Assembly: GCF_030504985.1 (NCBI RefSeq)
Contig: NZ_JASERU010000016.1
Location: 1 to 64,000, forward strand
Origin: Fulvimonas sp. R45
GTDB lineage: Bacteria > Pseudomonadota > Gammaproteobacteria > Xanthomonadales > Rhodanobacteraceae
Direction: 5' to 3'
Length of the DNA: 64,000 nt
The translations under genes and the position numbers were made by a program. Positions 1 through 9,809 of the stretch are shown one piece after another (position 1 is the stretch's first letter; each line of letters opens with the position of its first letter). Below the pieces are notes generated by a model. It made no database searches. It was given only the letters and a program-made list of their open reading frames with translations, and was not told the origin of the DNA.

Positions 1-112
1 CACTTGCTCGTCTCCCCCTTGCAAATTACCGCCTTTCTTGACAACCATGATCCGGCGATGCATGGCGCCGCGCCGACGCCCCGTCCACATCCGCCTGCGC
101 AGACTGCCGCGC

Positions 113-1267
113 ATGGGCGACGAACTCGCCAGGCTCTGGGCGCACGACATCTGGGTGCGGCTGGGCGTGACGGTCGCGGCGGCGCTGCTGCTGGCGGCGC
201 TGCTGCGCAGCGTGGCCTACGCCGTGCTGCGCCGGCTGACCCGGCGGCATCCGGTGGCGGCCGGCATGATCGACCGCGCCAGCGCGCCGATGGAATGGCT
301 GATGCCGCTGCTGATGCTGGTGATCGCGCTGCGCATGCTGCCCGAGGCCGCCACGCTGGGGCCGGTGGTGGTGCTGCGGCGGTTGCTGACGATCGCGCTG
401 GTCGCGGTGGCCACCTGGCTGGCGGTGCGCTGCATCGGCGCGCTGGAAGAGGCGGCGCTGCGCCGCTACCCGGTGGACGTGGCCGACAACCTGCGCGCCC
501 GCCGCGTGGCCACCCAGGTGCGCGTGCTGGGGCGCACCGCCGACATCCTGGCGATCCTGCTGGGCGCGGCGGCGATCCTGCTGACCATCCCGGGCGTGCG
601 CCAGCTCGGCGCCAGCCTGCTGGCCTCGGCCGGGGTGGCGGGGCTGGTGCTGGGCCTGGCGGCCAAGCCGGTGCTGAGCAACGTGGTGGCCGGGCTGCAG
701 ATCGCGGTGACCCAGCCGATCCGGCTCGACGACGTGGTGATCATCCAGGGCGAGTGGGGCCGCATCGAGGAGATCACCGGCAGCTACGTGGTGGTGCGCA
801 TCTGGGACGAGCGCCGGCTGGTGGTGCCGCTGAACTGGTTCATCGAGAACCCGTTCCAGAACTGGACCCGGACCAGCGCGCAGCTGATCGGCACGGTGTT
901 CCTGTGGCTGGACTACCGCGTGCCGCTGGCGCCGCTGCGCGGCGAGCTGGAGCGATTGTGCCGGGACGCGCCGGAATGGGACGGGCGGGTCTGCGTGCTC
1001 CAGGTCACCGACGCCAACGAGCGGGCGATGCAGCTGCGCGCCCTGGTCAGCTCGGTCGATTCCGGGCGCAACTGGGACCTGCGCTGCCGCGTGCGCGAGG
1101 GCCTGATCGCCTACGTGCAGGCCAACCACCCGGATGCGCTGCCGCGCTGGCGCGGCGAGATGGAGCCCGCGGCGGGCCGGCCGGCGCCCCCGGGCGGGCC
1201 GATCCTGCCCGCCCAGCCGGGCACCCAGCAGAGCCCGTCGCCGGAGGACGGCGGCCCCCGCCGCTGA
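113..1267 (+). CDS. MscS-family mechanosensitive ion channel
   Basis: Inner-membrane channel expected to open on membrane tension and release solutes during hypo-osmotic shock. The N-terminal half carries several hydrophobic helices. The pore-lining TM3 and start of the beta domain are recognisable as GLVLGLAAKPVLSNVVAG followed by LQIAVTQPIRLDDVV, the Gly/Ala-rich MscS signature. A soluble MscS C-terminal domain follows, ending in a Pro/Gly-rich tail. The start is uncertain: ATG at 113 opens the part that looks family-like, while an in-frame ATG at 47 and TTG at 38 would add an Arg-rich leader. No clear Shine-Dalgarno supports any of them. About 384 residues from the chosen start. It is the only member of the family in the window and lies 95 bp before rng. 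Confidence 0.9.
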   Translation: MGDELARLWAHDIWVRLGVTVAAALLLAALLRSVAYAVLRRLTRRHPVAAGMIDRASAPMEWLMPLLMLVIALRMLPEAATLGPVVVLRRLLTIALVAVATWLAVRCIGALEEAALRRYPVDVADNLRARRVATQVRVLGRTADILAILLGAAAILLTIPGVRQLGASLLASAGVAGLVLGLAAKPVLSNVVAGLQIAVTQPIRLDDVVIIQGEWGRIEEITGSYVVVRIWDERRLVVPLNWFIENPFQNWTRTSAQLIGTVFLWLDYRVPLAPLRGELERLCRDAPEWDGRVCVLQVTDANERAMQLRALVSSVDSGRNWDLRCRVREGLIAYVQANHPDALPRWRGEMEPAAGRPAPPGGPILPAQPGTQQSPSPEDGGPRR

Positions 1268-1362
1268 GTGCTTTCCCGACCGGGTCGGGCCCACGGTGCG
1301 GCGCGCATCGACAGCCTGCGCGCGCGACCGTTATAAAGGCTGGCATCGATTCGGAGTATCCG

Positions 1363-2850
1363 GTGAGCGAAGAAATCCTGATCAACGTCACCCCCCGCGA
1401 GACCCGCGTGGGGGTGGTCGAGAACGGCATGCTGCAGGAGGTGCACATCGAGCGCACCTCGCGCCGCGGTTACGTGGGCAACGTGTACAAGGGCCGCGTG
1501 CAGCGGGTGATGCCGGGCATGCAGGCGGTGTTCGTGGACATCGGGCTGGAGCGCGCCGCGTTCCTGCACGCCTCCGACATCGTGCGGCCGCCGCTGCCGG
1601 AGGGCGCCGAGGGGAACGGCAACGGCCACACGCCGTCGATCAGCGAGCTGGTGCACGAGGGCCAGGAGATCGTGGTGCAGGTGGTGAAGGACCCGATCGG
1701 CACCAAGGGGGCGCGGCTGTCCGCGCACCTGTCGATCCCCTCGCGCTACCTGGTGCTGCTGCCCTACGCCAGGACGCTGGGCATCTCCGCCCGCATCGAG
1801 GACGAGGACGAGCGCCAGCGCCTGCGCGACGTGCTGGCGCCGCTGGTGGGCGACGACGCGGCCGGCACGAGCCGGCTCGGCTACATCGTGCGCACCAACG
1901 CCGAGGGGCAGAGCGCCGAATCGCTGGCCTTCGACGTCACCTACCTGGGCAAGGTGTGGCGCGTGGTGCAGGAGAACATCGCGAAGGCGAAAGTGGGCGA
2001 GCGCGTGTACGAGGAACTCTCGCTGCCGCTGCGCAGCCTGCGCGACTCGCTCAACGACGGCATCGAGAAGGTGCGGGTGGACTCGCGCGAGACCTACGAG
2101 AAGGTGGTCAAGTTCGTGCACAAGTTCATGCCGAACCTGGACGACCGCGTCGAGCACTACGACGGCGAGCGGCCGATCTTCGACCTCTACGGCGCCGAGG
2201 ACGAGATGCAGCGCGCGCTGAAGAAGGAGGTGCCGCTGAAGTCCGGCGGCTACCTGATCGTCGACCAGACCGAGGCGATGACCACCATCGACGTGAACAC
2301 CGGCGGCTACGTCGGCTCGCGCAACCTGGAGGAGACCGTCTACCGCACCAACCTGGAGGCGGCGCAGGCGGCGGCGCGGCAGCTCAGGCTGCGCAACCTG
2401 GGCGGCATCGTCATCATCGACTTCATCGACATGGTGGACGAGGAGCACCGCCGCCAGGTCATCCGCATGCTGGAGAAGGGGCTGGCGCGCGACCACGCCA
2501 AGACCACCGTCTACCCGATGTCCGCGCTGGGCCTGGTGGAGATGACCCGCAAGCGCACCACCGAGAGCCTGGAGCGCCAGCTGTGCGAGCCGTGTCCGGC
2601 CTGCGGCGGGCGCGGCACGGTGAAGACCGCCGAGACGGTGACCTACGAGATCTTCCGCGAGATCACCCGCGCCGTGCGCCAGTTCAACGCCGAGAAGCTG
2701 CTGGTGATGGCCAGTCCCGGCGTGGTGGCACGCATCCTCGAGGAAGAATCCGCCGCGGTGGCCGAACTGGAAGAGTTCATCTCCAAGAGCATACGCTTCC
2801 AGCCGGAAGAGCATTACGCACAGGAACAGTTCGATGTGGTCCTGCTTTGA
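1363..2850 (+). CDS. rng: Ribonuclease G
   Basis: Endoribonuclease of the RNase E/G family, involved in 16S rRNA 5-prime maturation and mRNA decay in the cytoplasm. An N-terminal S1 domain starts with GYVGNVYKGRVQRVMPG. The metal-binding acidic residues lie in TTIDVNTGGYVG and GGIVIIDFIDM. The zinc-link cysteines appear as CEPCPACGGRG near the C-terminus. At about 495 residues it matches RNase G and lacks the long RNase E scaffold tail. GTG at 1363 was chosen because a GGAG lies about 6 bases upstream and the family N-terminus (SEEILINVTPRETRV) begins there. The open frame continues far upstream but without family similarity. It leads the rng-yhdP-tldD group, also seen in E. coli. Confidence 0.96.
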   Translation: MSEEILINVTPRETRVGVVENGMLQEVHIERTSRRGYVGNVYKGRVQRVMPGMQAVFVDIGLERAAFLHASDIVRPPLPEGAEGNGNGHTPSISELVHEGQEIVVQVVKDPIGTKGARLSAHLSIPSRYLVLLPYARTLGISARIEDEDERQRLRDVLAPLVGDDAAGTSRLGYIVRTNAEGQSAESLAFDVTYLGKVWRVVQENIAKAKVGERVYEELSLPLRSLRDSLNDGIEKVRVDSRETYEKVVKFVHKFMPNLDDRVEHYDGERPIFDLYGAEDEMQRALKKEVPLKSGGYLIVDQTEAMTTIDVNTGGYVGSRNLEETVYRTNLEAAQAAARQLRLRNLGGIVIIDFIDMVDEEHRRQVIRMLEKGLARDHAKTTVYPMSALGLVEMTRKRTTESLERQLCEPCPACGGRGTVKTAETVTYEIFREITRAVRQFNAEKLLVMASPGVVARILEEESAAVAELEEFISKSIRFQPEEHYAQEQFDVVLL

Positions 2851-2871
2851 GTCCGCGCTGGATCGCCGGAC

Positions 2872-5800
2872 GTGAACGCATCATGGCAACGCCGCCTGCA
2901 CCGCGTCGCGCGGGCGCTGGGCTGGACCGCCGGCGTCGGCGTGATCGTGCTGGCGATCGCCACCGCGCTGGCGCAGCTGCTGCTGCCGCTGCTGGCACGC
3001 CACCCGCAGTGGGTGGCCGCCCAGCTCAGCCAGCGGCTGCACCGCCCGGTGAGCTTCGCCTCGCTGGAAGGGCGCTGGCAGCCGTCCGGCCCGCTGTTCG
3101 TGATGCGCGACGTCACCGTGGGCGTGGGGCCCGGCGGCAGCGGCACGCCGCTGCACATTCCCGAGGCGGGGCTGAAGCTGGACTTCGGCGGCTGGCTGCT
3201 GCCGGCGCGGCATTTCCTCAACCTGCAGGCGCGCGGGCTGCAGCTCGACCTGGGCCGTGACGCGGACGGCGCCTGGCACGTCAACGGCATCGGCGTGGCC
3301 GGCGGCACCGACCGCCAGTCCACCGCGTTCGGCCGGCTGTCGCTGGGCCTGCGGCTGGACGACGTGCGGCTGGACATCGCCGACGCGCGCACCGGCCGCC
3401 ACTATGCGGTGACGGCGGACGCGCTGCTGCTGAGCCGGCAGGGCCGGCGCATCCGCGTCGGCGCGCTGCTGCGGCGCAGCGGCGTGGCCGGGATGGTGCG
3501 CGGCGCCGGCAGTTTCCGCGACGACGGCAGCGCCGGACGGTTGTGGCTGTCCGTCCGCGAGGCCGACCTGCACAGGCTGCTCGATGGCGTCGATCTGGGC
3601 GGCTACGCGGTGCAGGCCGGCTACGGCGGCGCCTCGGCCTGGCTGGACTGGAAGCGCGGCAAGGTGACGCGCGGCCTGCTCCGGCTGATGCTGACCGACG
3701 TGGTGGTGGACGGCCCCGGCGGAACCCGCGCCACCGTGCCCTCGGTGCGGGGCGTGGCCGACCTGCGCCACATCGACGACGGCTACGCGCTGCGCTGGGC
3801 CGGCGACGACGGCGGCGGCCTGGCGCTGGACCTGCACCGCCCCGGCACGCCGCAGGCGGCCGCCGCCGCGGCGGCGCGCGACCTGCAGCTGGCGCCGCTG
3901 CTGCCATGGCTGGCGCTGAAGCCGGGGCTGTCGCCCGGGCTGGCCACCTGGCTGGGGCAGGGCCATCCGCACGGCCTGGTGGAAGACGCCGCGCTGCGCT
4001 GGAGCCGGGCCGGCGGCCTGCAGTCGCTGCAGGCGGAGTTCAACGACCTCGGCGTCGACCCGGCCGGCACGCTGCCGGGCGTGGACCACCTGCGGGGCAC
4101 GCTGCGCGGCGACGCGGAGGCGGTGTCGCTGGAGCTGCCCGCCCAGGCCACGGTGTTGCGCTTCCCGCGCGTGTTCCGCCAGCCGTTCGACATGCCGAAG
4201 CTGGGCGGCACGCTGGCGCTCTGGCATGCCGGCGGCGACTGGCACCTGGGCATCGCCGCGCTGGACTTCCAGGGTCAGGGCTTCGCCGGCACGGCTCGCG
4301 GCGAGGTGGACCTGCACGACGCCGGCGGCCCGCCCTTCCTCGACGTGTACGCCCGGCTCACGCAGGCGGATGTGGTCGCCGCCAAGCTGTTCTGGCCCTC
4401 GACCATGCCGGCCTCGGCCATGAAATGGCTGGACCGCGCCTTGGCCGGCGGCCACGTGGACGACGGCGAGGTGCTGCTGCGCGGCGACCTGAAGGACTGG
4501 CCGTTCGAGCACAACGAGGGCCGCTTCGAGGCACATGCCGACATCAGCGACCTCGACTTCGACTACGGCGACGCCTGGCCGCGCGCCGAGCATGTCCATG
4601 CCAGCGCCTATTTCATCGACAACGGCATGCTGGTGCAGGCCGACGCCGGGCAGGCGCTGGACGTGAAGCTGGACAAGGCGGTCGCGGTGATCCCCGACTT
4701 CGCCCACACCACGCTGGACCTCAACATCGACGGCAGCGGCAGCGCCGCCAGCCTGCTCGACTTCGCCCGCAAGAGCCCGATCGCCAGCCGCCAGGCGGAC
4801 GTGCTGTCCAGGCTGAAGCTGGGCGGCAGCGGCAGCTTCGGCTTCCACCTGTCGCTGCCGGTGGCCGACCCGGGCGACTTCGTCCTGGCCGGCAACGCCC
4901 AGCTCAAGGACGTCGACGTGGACGCGCCGGACTGGGGCCTCACGCTGGGCAAGCTGAACGGCCCGGCCACGTTCGACGGCCGCGGCTTCCACGCCGGGCC
5001 GCTGGCGGGCGGTTTCCGCGGCGAGCCTTCCACGCTGGACCTGGCCATCGCCGGCGCCACCGGCGATCCGTCCACCGTGCTGTCCGCCCGGCTGCGCGGC
5101 AACTACAGCGTGGCCGAGCTGGTGCAGGGCTACCCGCAGCTGGCGTGGCTGGCCGACGTGGCGCACGGCAAGAGCGATTTCACCCTCGGCTTCGACATCG
5201 CCACGCCGCCCGGCGGAGGGGCTGCGTCCCAGACGCTGGGCATCGACTCGCCGCTGACCGGCATCGCGCTCGATTTCCCGGTGCCGCTGAAGAAGGCCGC
5301 GGACGACGCCGGCCTGCCGCTGCACGCCGTGCTGGGCCTGCCCACCCCGGGGGCCGACCTGCAGGTGGCGCTGGGCGACGCCATGCGCGGGCGCTTCCGC
5401 CTGGCGGACGGCGACCAGCGTCCGCTGGCGGCGGACCTGGTCTTCGGCGACCAGATGCCCTCCGCCGCCGCGCTGCCCGCCAAGGGCCTGCGCATCCGCG
5501 GCCACGGCCGGCGCATGGACGTCACCGGCTGGGTGCAGTACGCCACCGCCGGCAACAGTGGCAGCGGCCCCGGGCTGGAGAGCCTGGACGTCAGCGCCGA
5601 CCACGCCGAGGTGTTCGGTCACGACTTCCCCGACATGCGCATCCAGGCCGTGCCCAAGGGCGATGCGCTGGGCATCGACGTGGACAGCGCGGCCATCGCC
5701 GGCCACTTCGACGTGCCCGACGCGGACCTGCGCAAGCGCGGCATCACCGCGCGCCTGAAGCGGCTGTACTGGCCGCAGGAGACCTTCGGCAGCGGCGCGT

Positions 5801-6879
5801 CCGGCGCCACGCCGGCGCAGGACGGGTCGAACGCCGCTGGCGCGAAGGCCGCCGTGGTGCCGGTCGATCCGGCCAACACCGGCATCGAGCCGGCCTCGCT
5901 GCCGCCGCTGCACCTGTGGGTGGGCGACCTGCGCCTGGGCCAGGCGCGGCTCGGCGAGGCGCGGCTGGAGACCTGGCCCACCCCGCGCGGCATGCACATC
6001 GACCAGTTGCGCGCGCTGTCGCATGGCGTGCAGGTCACCGGCAACGGCAACTGGGACGGCACCGCCAGCAACAGCTACACCCACATGCGCATCGACTTCG
6101 CCGCCGACAACCTCGGCGACATGCTCGCCGCGCTGGGCTTCGGCAACATCTTCAACGGCGGCAAGACGCACGACGCGCTGGACGCCACCTGGCCCGGCGC
6201 GCCCTCGTCGCTGGCGCTGGCCAACATGACCGGCAAGCTCAGCGTGGAGGTCAGCAACGGGCGCATCCCCGAACTGGCGCCGGGCGTCGGGCGGCTGTTC
6301 GGCCTGGTCTCGCTGGGCGAGCTGCCGCGCCGGCTGTCGCTGGATTTCGGCGACGTGTTCGGCAAGGGCCTGGGCTTCGATTCCATCACCGGCGACTTCA
6401 TCCTCGCCGACGGCAACGCCACCACGCGGAACCTCAAGATCCACGGCCCCGCCGCAGAGATCACCATCACCGGCCGCACCGGCCTGCGCGCCAAGGACTA
6501 CGACCAGCAGGTGACCGTGGTGCCGCACCTGGGCAACAGCCTGCCGGTGGTCGGCGCGGTGGTGGCCGGACCGGTGGGCGCGGCCGCGGGCCTCGCCGTG
6601 CAGGGCCTGCTGGGCAGGGGCCTGAACCACGCCGCGCTGCGCCGCTACCACGTCACCGGCACCTGGGCCAAGCCGGTGATGACCCTGGTCGAGAAGCGCG
6701 ACCTGCCGGCGCCGCAGGCCGCGTCCGCAGCTTCCGGAAGCCTTCAGCGGGCCCCGGCCGTTTCCGCGCCTGCGCCGCCCCGGCCGGCAGGCTCCGTGCC
6801 GTCGCAGCCGGTGCCGGCAACGGACAGGCACACCGGTGCAGCGCCCGCCAATGCCGCATCGGCCGGTGGCCGGCCGTGA
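2872..6879 (+). CDS. yhdP: YhdP/AsmA-like envelope protein
   Basis: Very large protein of about 1335 residues from the YhdP branch of the AsmA-like repeating beta-groove family. Known relatives span the periplasm and take part in phospholipid transport to the outer membrane. One N-terminal membrane helix (about residues 18-42) is followed by a long periplasmic region with DUF3971/AsmA_2-type sequence. The C-terminal part contains the family-like stretch GRIPELAPGVGRLFGLVSLG and then NSLPVVGAVVAGPVGAAAGL. A Pro/Ala-rich tail closes the protein. The start is GTG, 21 bp after the rng stop, suggesting co-transcription. Function is by family; the sequence shows no catalytic site. Confidence 0.92.
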   Translation: MNASWQRRLHRVARALGWTAGVGVIVLAIATALAQLLLPLLARHPQWVAAQLSQRLHRPVSFASLEGRWQPSGPLFVMRDVTVGVGPGGSGTPLHIPEAGLKLDFGGWLLPARHFLNLQARGLQLDLGRDADGAWHVNGIGVAGGTDRQSTAFGRLSLGLRLDDVRLDIADARTGRHYAVTADALLLSRQGRRIRVGALLRRSGVAGMVRGAGSFRDDGSAGRLWLSVREADLHRLLDGVDLGGYAVQAGYGGASAWLDWKRGKVTRGLLRLMLTDVVVDGPGGTRATVPSVRGVADLRHIDDGYALRWAGDDGGGLALDLHRPGTPQAAAAAAARDLQLAPLLPWLALKPGLSPGLATWLGQGHPHGLVEDAALRWSRAGGLQSLQAEFNDLGVDPAGTLPGVDHLRGTLRGDAEAVSLELPAQATVLRFPRVFRQPFDMPKLGGTLALWHAGGDWHLGIAALDFQGQGFAGTARGEVDLHDAGGPPFLDVYARLTQADVVAAKLFWPSTMPASAMKWLDRALAGGHVDDGEVLLRGDLKDWPFEHNEGRFEAHADISDLDFDYGDAWPRAEHVHASAYFIDNGMLVQADAGQALDVKLDKAVAVIPDFAHTTLDLNIDGSGSAASLLDFARKSPIASRQADVLSRLKLGGSGSFGFHLSLPVADPGDFVLAGNAQLKDVDVDAPDWGLTLGKLNGPATFDGRGFHAGPLAGGFRGEPSTLDLAIAGATGDPSTVLSARLRGNYSVAELVQGYPQLAWLADVAHGKSDFTLGFDIATPPGGGAASQTLGIDSPLTGIALDFPVPLKKAADDAGLPLHAVLGLPTPGADLQVALGDAMRGRFRLADGDQRPLAADLVFGDQMPSAAALPAKGLRIRGHGRRMDVTGWVQYATAGNSGSGPGLESLDVSADHAEVFGHDFPDMRIQAVPKGDALGIDVDSAAIAGHFDVPDADLRKRGITARLKRLYWPQETFGSGASGATPAQDGSNAAGAKAAVVPVDPANTGIEPASLPPLHLWVGDLRLGQARLGEARLETWPTPRGMHIDQLRALSHGVQVTGNGNWDGTASNSYTHMRIDFAADNLGDMLAALGFGNIFNGGKTHDALDATWPGAPSSLALANMTGKLSVEVSNGRIPELAPGVGRLFGLVSLGELPRRLSLDFGDVFGKGLGFDSITGDFILADGNATTRNLKIHGPAAEITITGRTGLRAKDYDQQVTVVPHLGNSLPVVGAVVAGPVGAAAGLAVQGLLGRGLNHAALRRYHVTGTWAKPVMTLVEKRDLPAPQAASAASGSLQRAPAVSAPAPPRPAGSVPSQPVPATDRHTGAAPANAASAGGRP

Positions 6880-6937
6880 TCCTGCACCGCGCAGGCTTTA
6901 AGCTCCGCGTTTCGCCCCTATCTCCCCTACACGCCGT

Positions 6938-7056
6938 CGTCATTCCGGCGCAGGCCGGAATCCAGTCGGGTCGCTCGTGCGAAGCACGCAAAGCCTTTTG
7001 TTTCGAGTGCTTCGCACGGCATGTTCCACTGGATTCCGGCTGCGCCGGAATGACGG
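6938..7056. repeat. BIME-like inverted palindromic repeat, copy 1
   Basis: Two arms of about 28 bp, CGTCATTCCGGCGCAGG.. on the left and its near reverse complement ending ..GCGCCGGAATGACGG on the right, enclose a second inverted pair, GTGCGAAGCAC (6977-6987) and GTGCTTCGCAC (7007-7017). Each outer arm is also self-complementary (TTCCGG..CCGGAA). This is the layout of paired REP sequences. It fills most of the gap between yhdP and tldD. A diverged second copy is at 47391-47535. Confidence 0.8.
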
Positions 7057-7110
7057 CCAAAGGGCCGGGTCACGCCGTGCCTTCCCTGAACCCCAACCGG
7101 TAGCCGCTCC

Positions 7111-8550
7111 ATGGATTCCCTGATCGCCCAGGCCGAAAGCCGCCTGCTTGCCCCCGGCGGCCTCGCCACCGGCGACCTCGATCGCGTGTTCGCCCAGCTG
7201 ATGGGCCCGTCGATCGACGCCGCCGACCTGTACTTCCAGCATTCGCGCAGCGAGTCGTGGCTGCTGGAGGAGGGCATCGTCAAGGACGGCAGCCACTCCA
7301 TCGAGCAGGGCGTGGGCGTGCGCGCGATCAGCGGCGAGAAGACCGGCTTCGCCTATTCCGACGAGATCGTGCTGCCGCAGCTGCTGGAGGCCTCGAAGGC
7401 CGCGCGCGCCATCGCGCGGGAGGGCCAGGGCGCCGGCAAGCCGCTGGCATTGAACGGCGCGCGCCCGCTCTATCCCGCCATCGACCCGGTGGACAGCCTG
7501 CCCAACGCCGACAAGATCGCCCTGCTGCGCGAGGTGGACGCCTACGCGCGCTCGCGCGACCCGCGCGTGAAGCAGGTGATCGTGAGCCTGGCCGCCACGC
7601 TGGACACCGTGCTGGTGGCCGCCTCCGACGGCACCCTGGCCGCCGACGTGCGCCCGCTGGTGCGCCTGTCCATCCAGGTGATCGCCGAGGCCAACGGTCG
7701 CCGCGAGCAGGCCCATTCCGGCGGCGGCGGGCGCTACGGTTATCGCGAGCTGATCGAGAACGGCCGCGCGCTGGCGCTGGCCGACGAGGCGGTGCGCCAG
7801 GCGCTGGTGAACCTCGACGCGGTCGACGCGCCCGCCGGGCAGATGCCGGTGGTGCTCGGCCCCGGCTGGCCCGGCGTGCTGCTGCACGAGGCGGTCGGCC
7901 ACGGCCTGGAAGGCGACTTCAACCGCAAGGGCAGCTCCGCCTTCGCCGGCCGCCTCGGCCAGCGCGTGGCCGCGCCCGGCGTCACCGTGGTCGACGACGG
8001 CACCTTGCAGGGCCGCCGCGGCTCGCTCAGCGTGGACGACGAGGGCACGCCCACCGAATGCACCGTGCTGATCGAGGACGGCATCCTCAAGGGCTACATG
8101 CAGGACAAGCTCAACGCCCGCCTGATGGGCATGGCGCCCACCGGCAACGGCCGTCGCGAATCCTTCGCGCAGCTGCCGATGCCGCGCATGACCAACACCT
8201 ACATGCTCGGCGGCGCGCGCGAGCCGGAGGAAATCATTCGCTCGGTGAAGCGCGGCCTCTACGCGCCCAACTTCGGCGGCGGCCAGGTCGACATCACCAG
8301 CGGCAAGTTCGTGTTCTCCGCCAGCGAGGCCTACCTGATCGAGGACGGCCGGATCACCGCCCCGGTGAAGGGCGCCACCCTGATCGGCAACGGCCCCGAC
8401 GTGCTCACCCGCGTCTCCATGATCGGCAACGACATGCAGCTCGACGACGGCATCGGCGTATGCGGCAAGGACGGCCAGAGCGTGCCGGTCGGCGTGGGCC
8501 AGCCGACGCTGAAGATCGATGCGATGACGGTGGGTGGCACGGCGGCGTAG
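7111..8550 (+). CDS. tldD: Metalloprotease TldD
   Basis: Catalytic subunit of the TldD/TldE (PmbA) heterodimeric zinc protease, which degrades or matures small peptides in the cytoplasm. The metal-binding HExxxH motif is visible as [13 protein letters not shown], and the C-terminal [11 protein letters not shown] segment supplies the usual conserved Cys/Gly region. About 479 residues, the standard length. ATG at 7111 fits the family N-terminus; no strong Shine-Dalgarno is seen. Its partner pmbA is only 1.6 kb downstream. A repeat element separates it from yhdP, so it may have its own promoter. Confidence 0.96.
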   Translation: MDSLIAQAESRLLAPGGLATGDLDRVFAQLMGPSIDAADLYFQHSRSESWLLEEGIVKDGSHSIEQGVGVRAISGEKTGFAYSDEIVLPQLLEASKAARAIAREGQGAGKPLALNGARPLYPAIDPVDSLPNADKIALLREVDAYARSRDPRVKQVIVSLAATLDTVLVAASDGTLAADVRPLVRLSIQVIAEANGRREQAHSGGGGRYGYRELIENGRALALADEAVRQALVNLDAVDAPAGQMPVVLGPGWPGVLLHEAVGHGLEGDFNRKGSSAFAGRLGQRVAAPGVTVVDDGTLQGRRGSLSVDDEGTPTECTVLIEDGILKGYMQDKLNARLMGMAPTGNGRRESFAQLPMPRMTNTYMLGGAREPEEIIRSVKRGLYAPNFGGGQVDITSGKFVFSASEAYLIEDGRITAPVKGATLIGNGPDVLTRVSMIGNDMQLDDGIGVCGKDGQSVPVGVGQPTLKIDAMTVGGTAA

Positions 8551-8618
8551 GGAGCAAGCCGACGGGTCCCATGGCCAGCCGCCGGAAGAAGCGGGCCTTC
8601 GAACGTGGAGTTCAAGGC

Positions 8619-8635
8619 ACGCCGCGAAGCGGCGT
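8619..8635. terminator. Perfect short hairpin between convergent tldD and GFA gene
   Basis: ACGCCGC, loop GAA, GCGGCGT: a perfect 7-bp stem in the 128-bp gap between two converging genes. There is no T-run on either side, so a terminator role is only suggested by position. Confidence 0.3.
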
Positions 8636-8678
8636 CAGGTTGGGTGGCGCCTGTGGCTGCGCGCCCGATGCGACAGGT

Positions 8679-9062
8679 TCATTCAAGGAATTTCCAGGTG
8701 TCCGCCCCGTCGAACCGCCGGACGACGAGCGAACCCAGCAGCGCGGGGTCGAAGTTCCGCAGGTTCACGCCGTGCCGAGCGCCGGGTACGGGTTCAACCG
8801 GTTCCCAGTGAGTGACGATGCCGCAGGTCTTGCACCGGAAGTTCCTGAGCGTCCGGTCGCCCCAGACGTAGCTTTCCGTGTTCCCGGGATGCCCCTGGAT
8901 GGACACGGATCCAAGGTCGTAATACGCCCAGATTCCGCCAGTGCGCCGACACAGGGAACAGTTGCAGCTCGTGGCCGTTTCAGGCGCTGCCGGCAGCGTG
9001 AGGCGCACCGATCCGCAGTGACAGGAACCGTGCAGCGATGGCCGAGGCTGTTCCGTGTTCAT
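8679..9062 (-). CDS. GFA/CENP-V family zinc protein
   Basis: Small protein (about 127 residues) of the glutathione-dependent formaldehyde-activating (GFA)/CENP-V superfamily. Zinc-binding cysteines are seen in GSCHCGSVRL, CNCSLCRRTG and CKTCG, the normal three-part pattern. ATG at 9062 gives the family start; a GTG three codons upstream is the alternative. Most such paralogues have no proven formaldehyde activity, so the substrate is unknown. It stands alone between tldD (convergent) and darP (co-directional, 166 bp away). Confidence 0.85.
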   Translation of the reverse strand: MNTEQPRPSLHGSCHCGSVRLTLPAAPETATSCNCSLCRRTGGIWAYYDLGSVSIQGHPGNTESYVWGDRTLRNFRCKTCGIVTHWEPVEPVPGARHGVNLRNFDPALLGSLVVRRFDGADTWKFLE

Positions 9063-9147
9063 GGAATGCACCGCTGGTTGCTGTGCCGCCTATTCGACCG
9101 CGCCCGGAGTGACCGACGCAACTCCTCGTTCTGCGGGGAACGTGCCG

Positions 9148-9166
9148 TTGCCGGCCAGGCCGGCAA
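9148..9166 (-). terminator. Strong hairpin downstream of darP
   Basis: TTGCCGGCC, one base, GGCCGGCAA: a 9-bp perfect stem 62 bp beyond the darP stop codon and 85 bp before the next co-directional gene. The placement fits transcription termination, but there is no U-run. Confidence 0.35.
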
Positions 9167-9228
9167 GCAGGCGCATGACCGGACGAAAGCCATGAAGGGC
9201 CCGCCATGGGTCGGTCGCCAGCAGACGG

Positions 9229-9786
9229 CTATCGATCGGCCGGGTCGTCAGTCTTGCCCAGCTCCTTCAACACCCGGAAGATTTCCCGGTACGCCTTCGG
9301 CGGCTTGTTCGGCGTGGCCTTCTCGATGCGCGCCTGGCGGATCAGCGAGCGCAGGTGCTGGCGGTCGATGCCGGGGTGCCGGGCGAGCAGGGCCGAGAGC
9401 GTTTCGTCGCCTTCCTCGTCGACCAGCTGCTCGCGCAGCGCTTCCAGTCGGTGCATGGCGGCGGTTTCCTGGCGCAGGCGCTCGCGGTTCTCGCCCAGCG
9501 CGGCGCGCACCGCGTCGAAGGCTTCGTCGTCGTGGCGGCGCATCCGCTTGGCCAGGAAGGCGAGCTGGCGCTTGCGCGCGATGTGCGAGGTGATGCGGCG
9601 GACGTTGGCGACCTCGTCGCGCACGTCGTCGGGCAGGTCGAGTTTCGCCAACCGGGACGGCGGCAGCTCGACCAGCTGGCCGGCCAGCTCCAGCACGGCC
9701 AGCGCGTCGCGGCGCTGCTGGGTGCGGCTGGGGCCGTAGTCGACGTCGTCGAGTTCGGTCTGGTTGCGGCTGCGGCTGGGGCTCAC
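9229..9786 (-). CDS. darP: Ribosome-associated protein DarP (YjgA)
   Basis: Member of the DUF615/YjgA family, now DarP, which binds late 50S assembly intermediates and promotes their maturation. About 185 residues, almost all predicted helical and strongly charged, as in the family. Recognisable parts are the N-terminal QTELDDVDYGPSRTQQRR and the C-terminal NKPPKAYREIFRVLKEL. GTG at 9786 is the likely start, just before the conserved region. It follows a DUF1653 gene by 23 bp on the same strand and lies divergent to pmbA, an arrangement also found in E. coli. Confidence 0.92.
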   Translation of the reverse strand: MSPSRSRNQTELDDVDYGPSRTQQRRDALAVLELAGQLVELPPSRLAKLDLPDDVRDEVANVRRITSHIARKRQLAFLAKRMRRHDDEAFDAVRAALGENRERLRQETAAMHRLEALREQLVDEEGDETLSALLARHPGIDRQHLRSLIRQARIEKATPNKPPKAYREIFRVLKELGKTDDPADR

Positions 9787-9809
9787 GGTATCGGTCCGGG
9801 TGGTCGGGC

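Noticed and set aside
4-1362. Upstream 450 codons in frame with rng
   Set aside because: They overlap the MscS gene out of frame and have no RNase similarity; the GTG at 1363 has a Shine-Dalgarno.
2881-6831. Open frame of about 1316 codons antisense to yhdP
   Set aside because: Low-complexity Arg/His/Gln/Ala-rich translation, no family match, typical of the opposite strand of a GC-rich gene.
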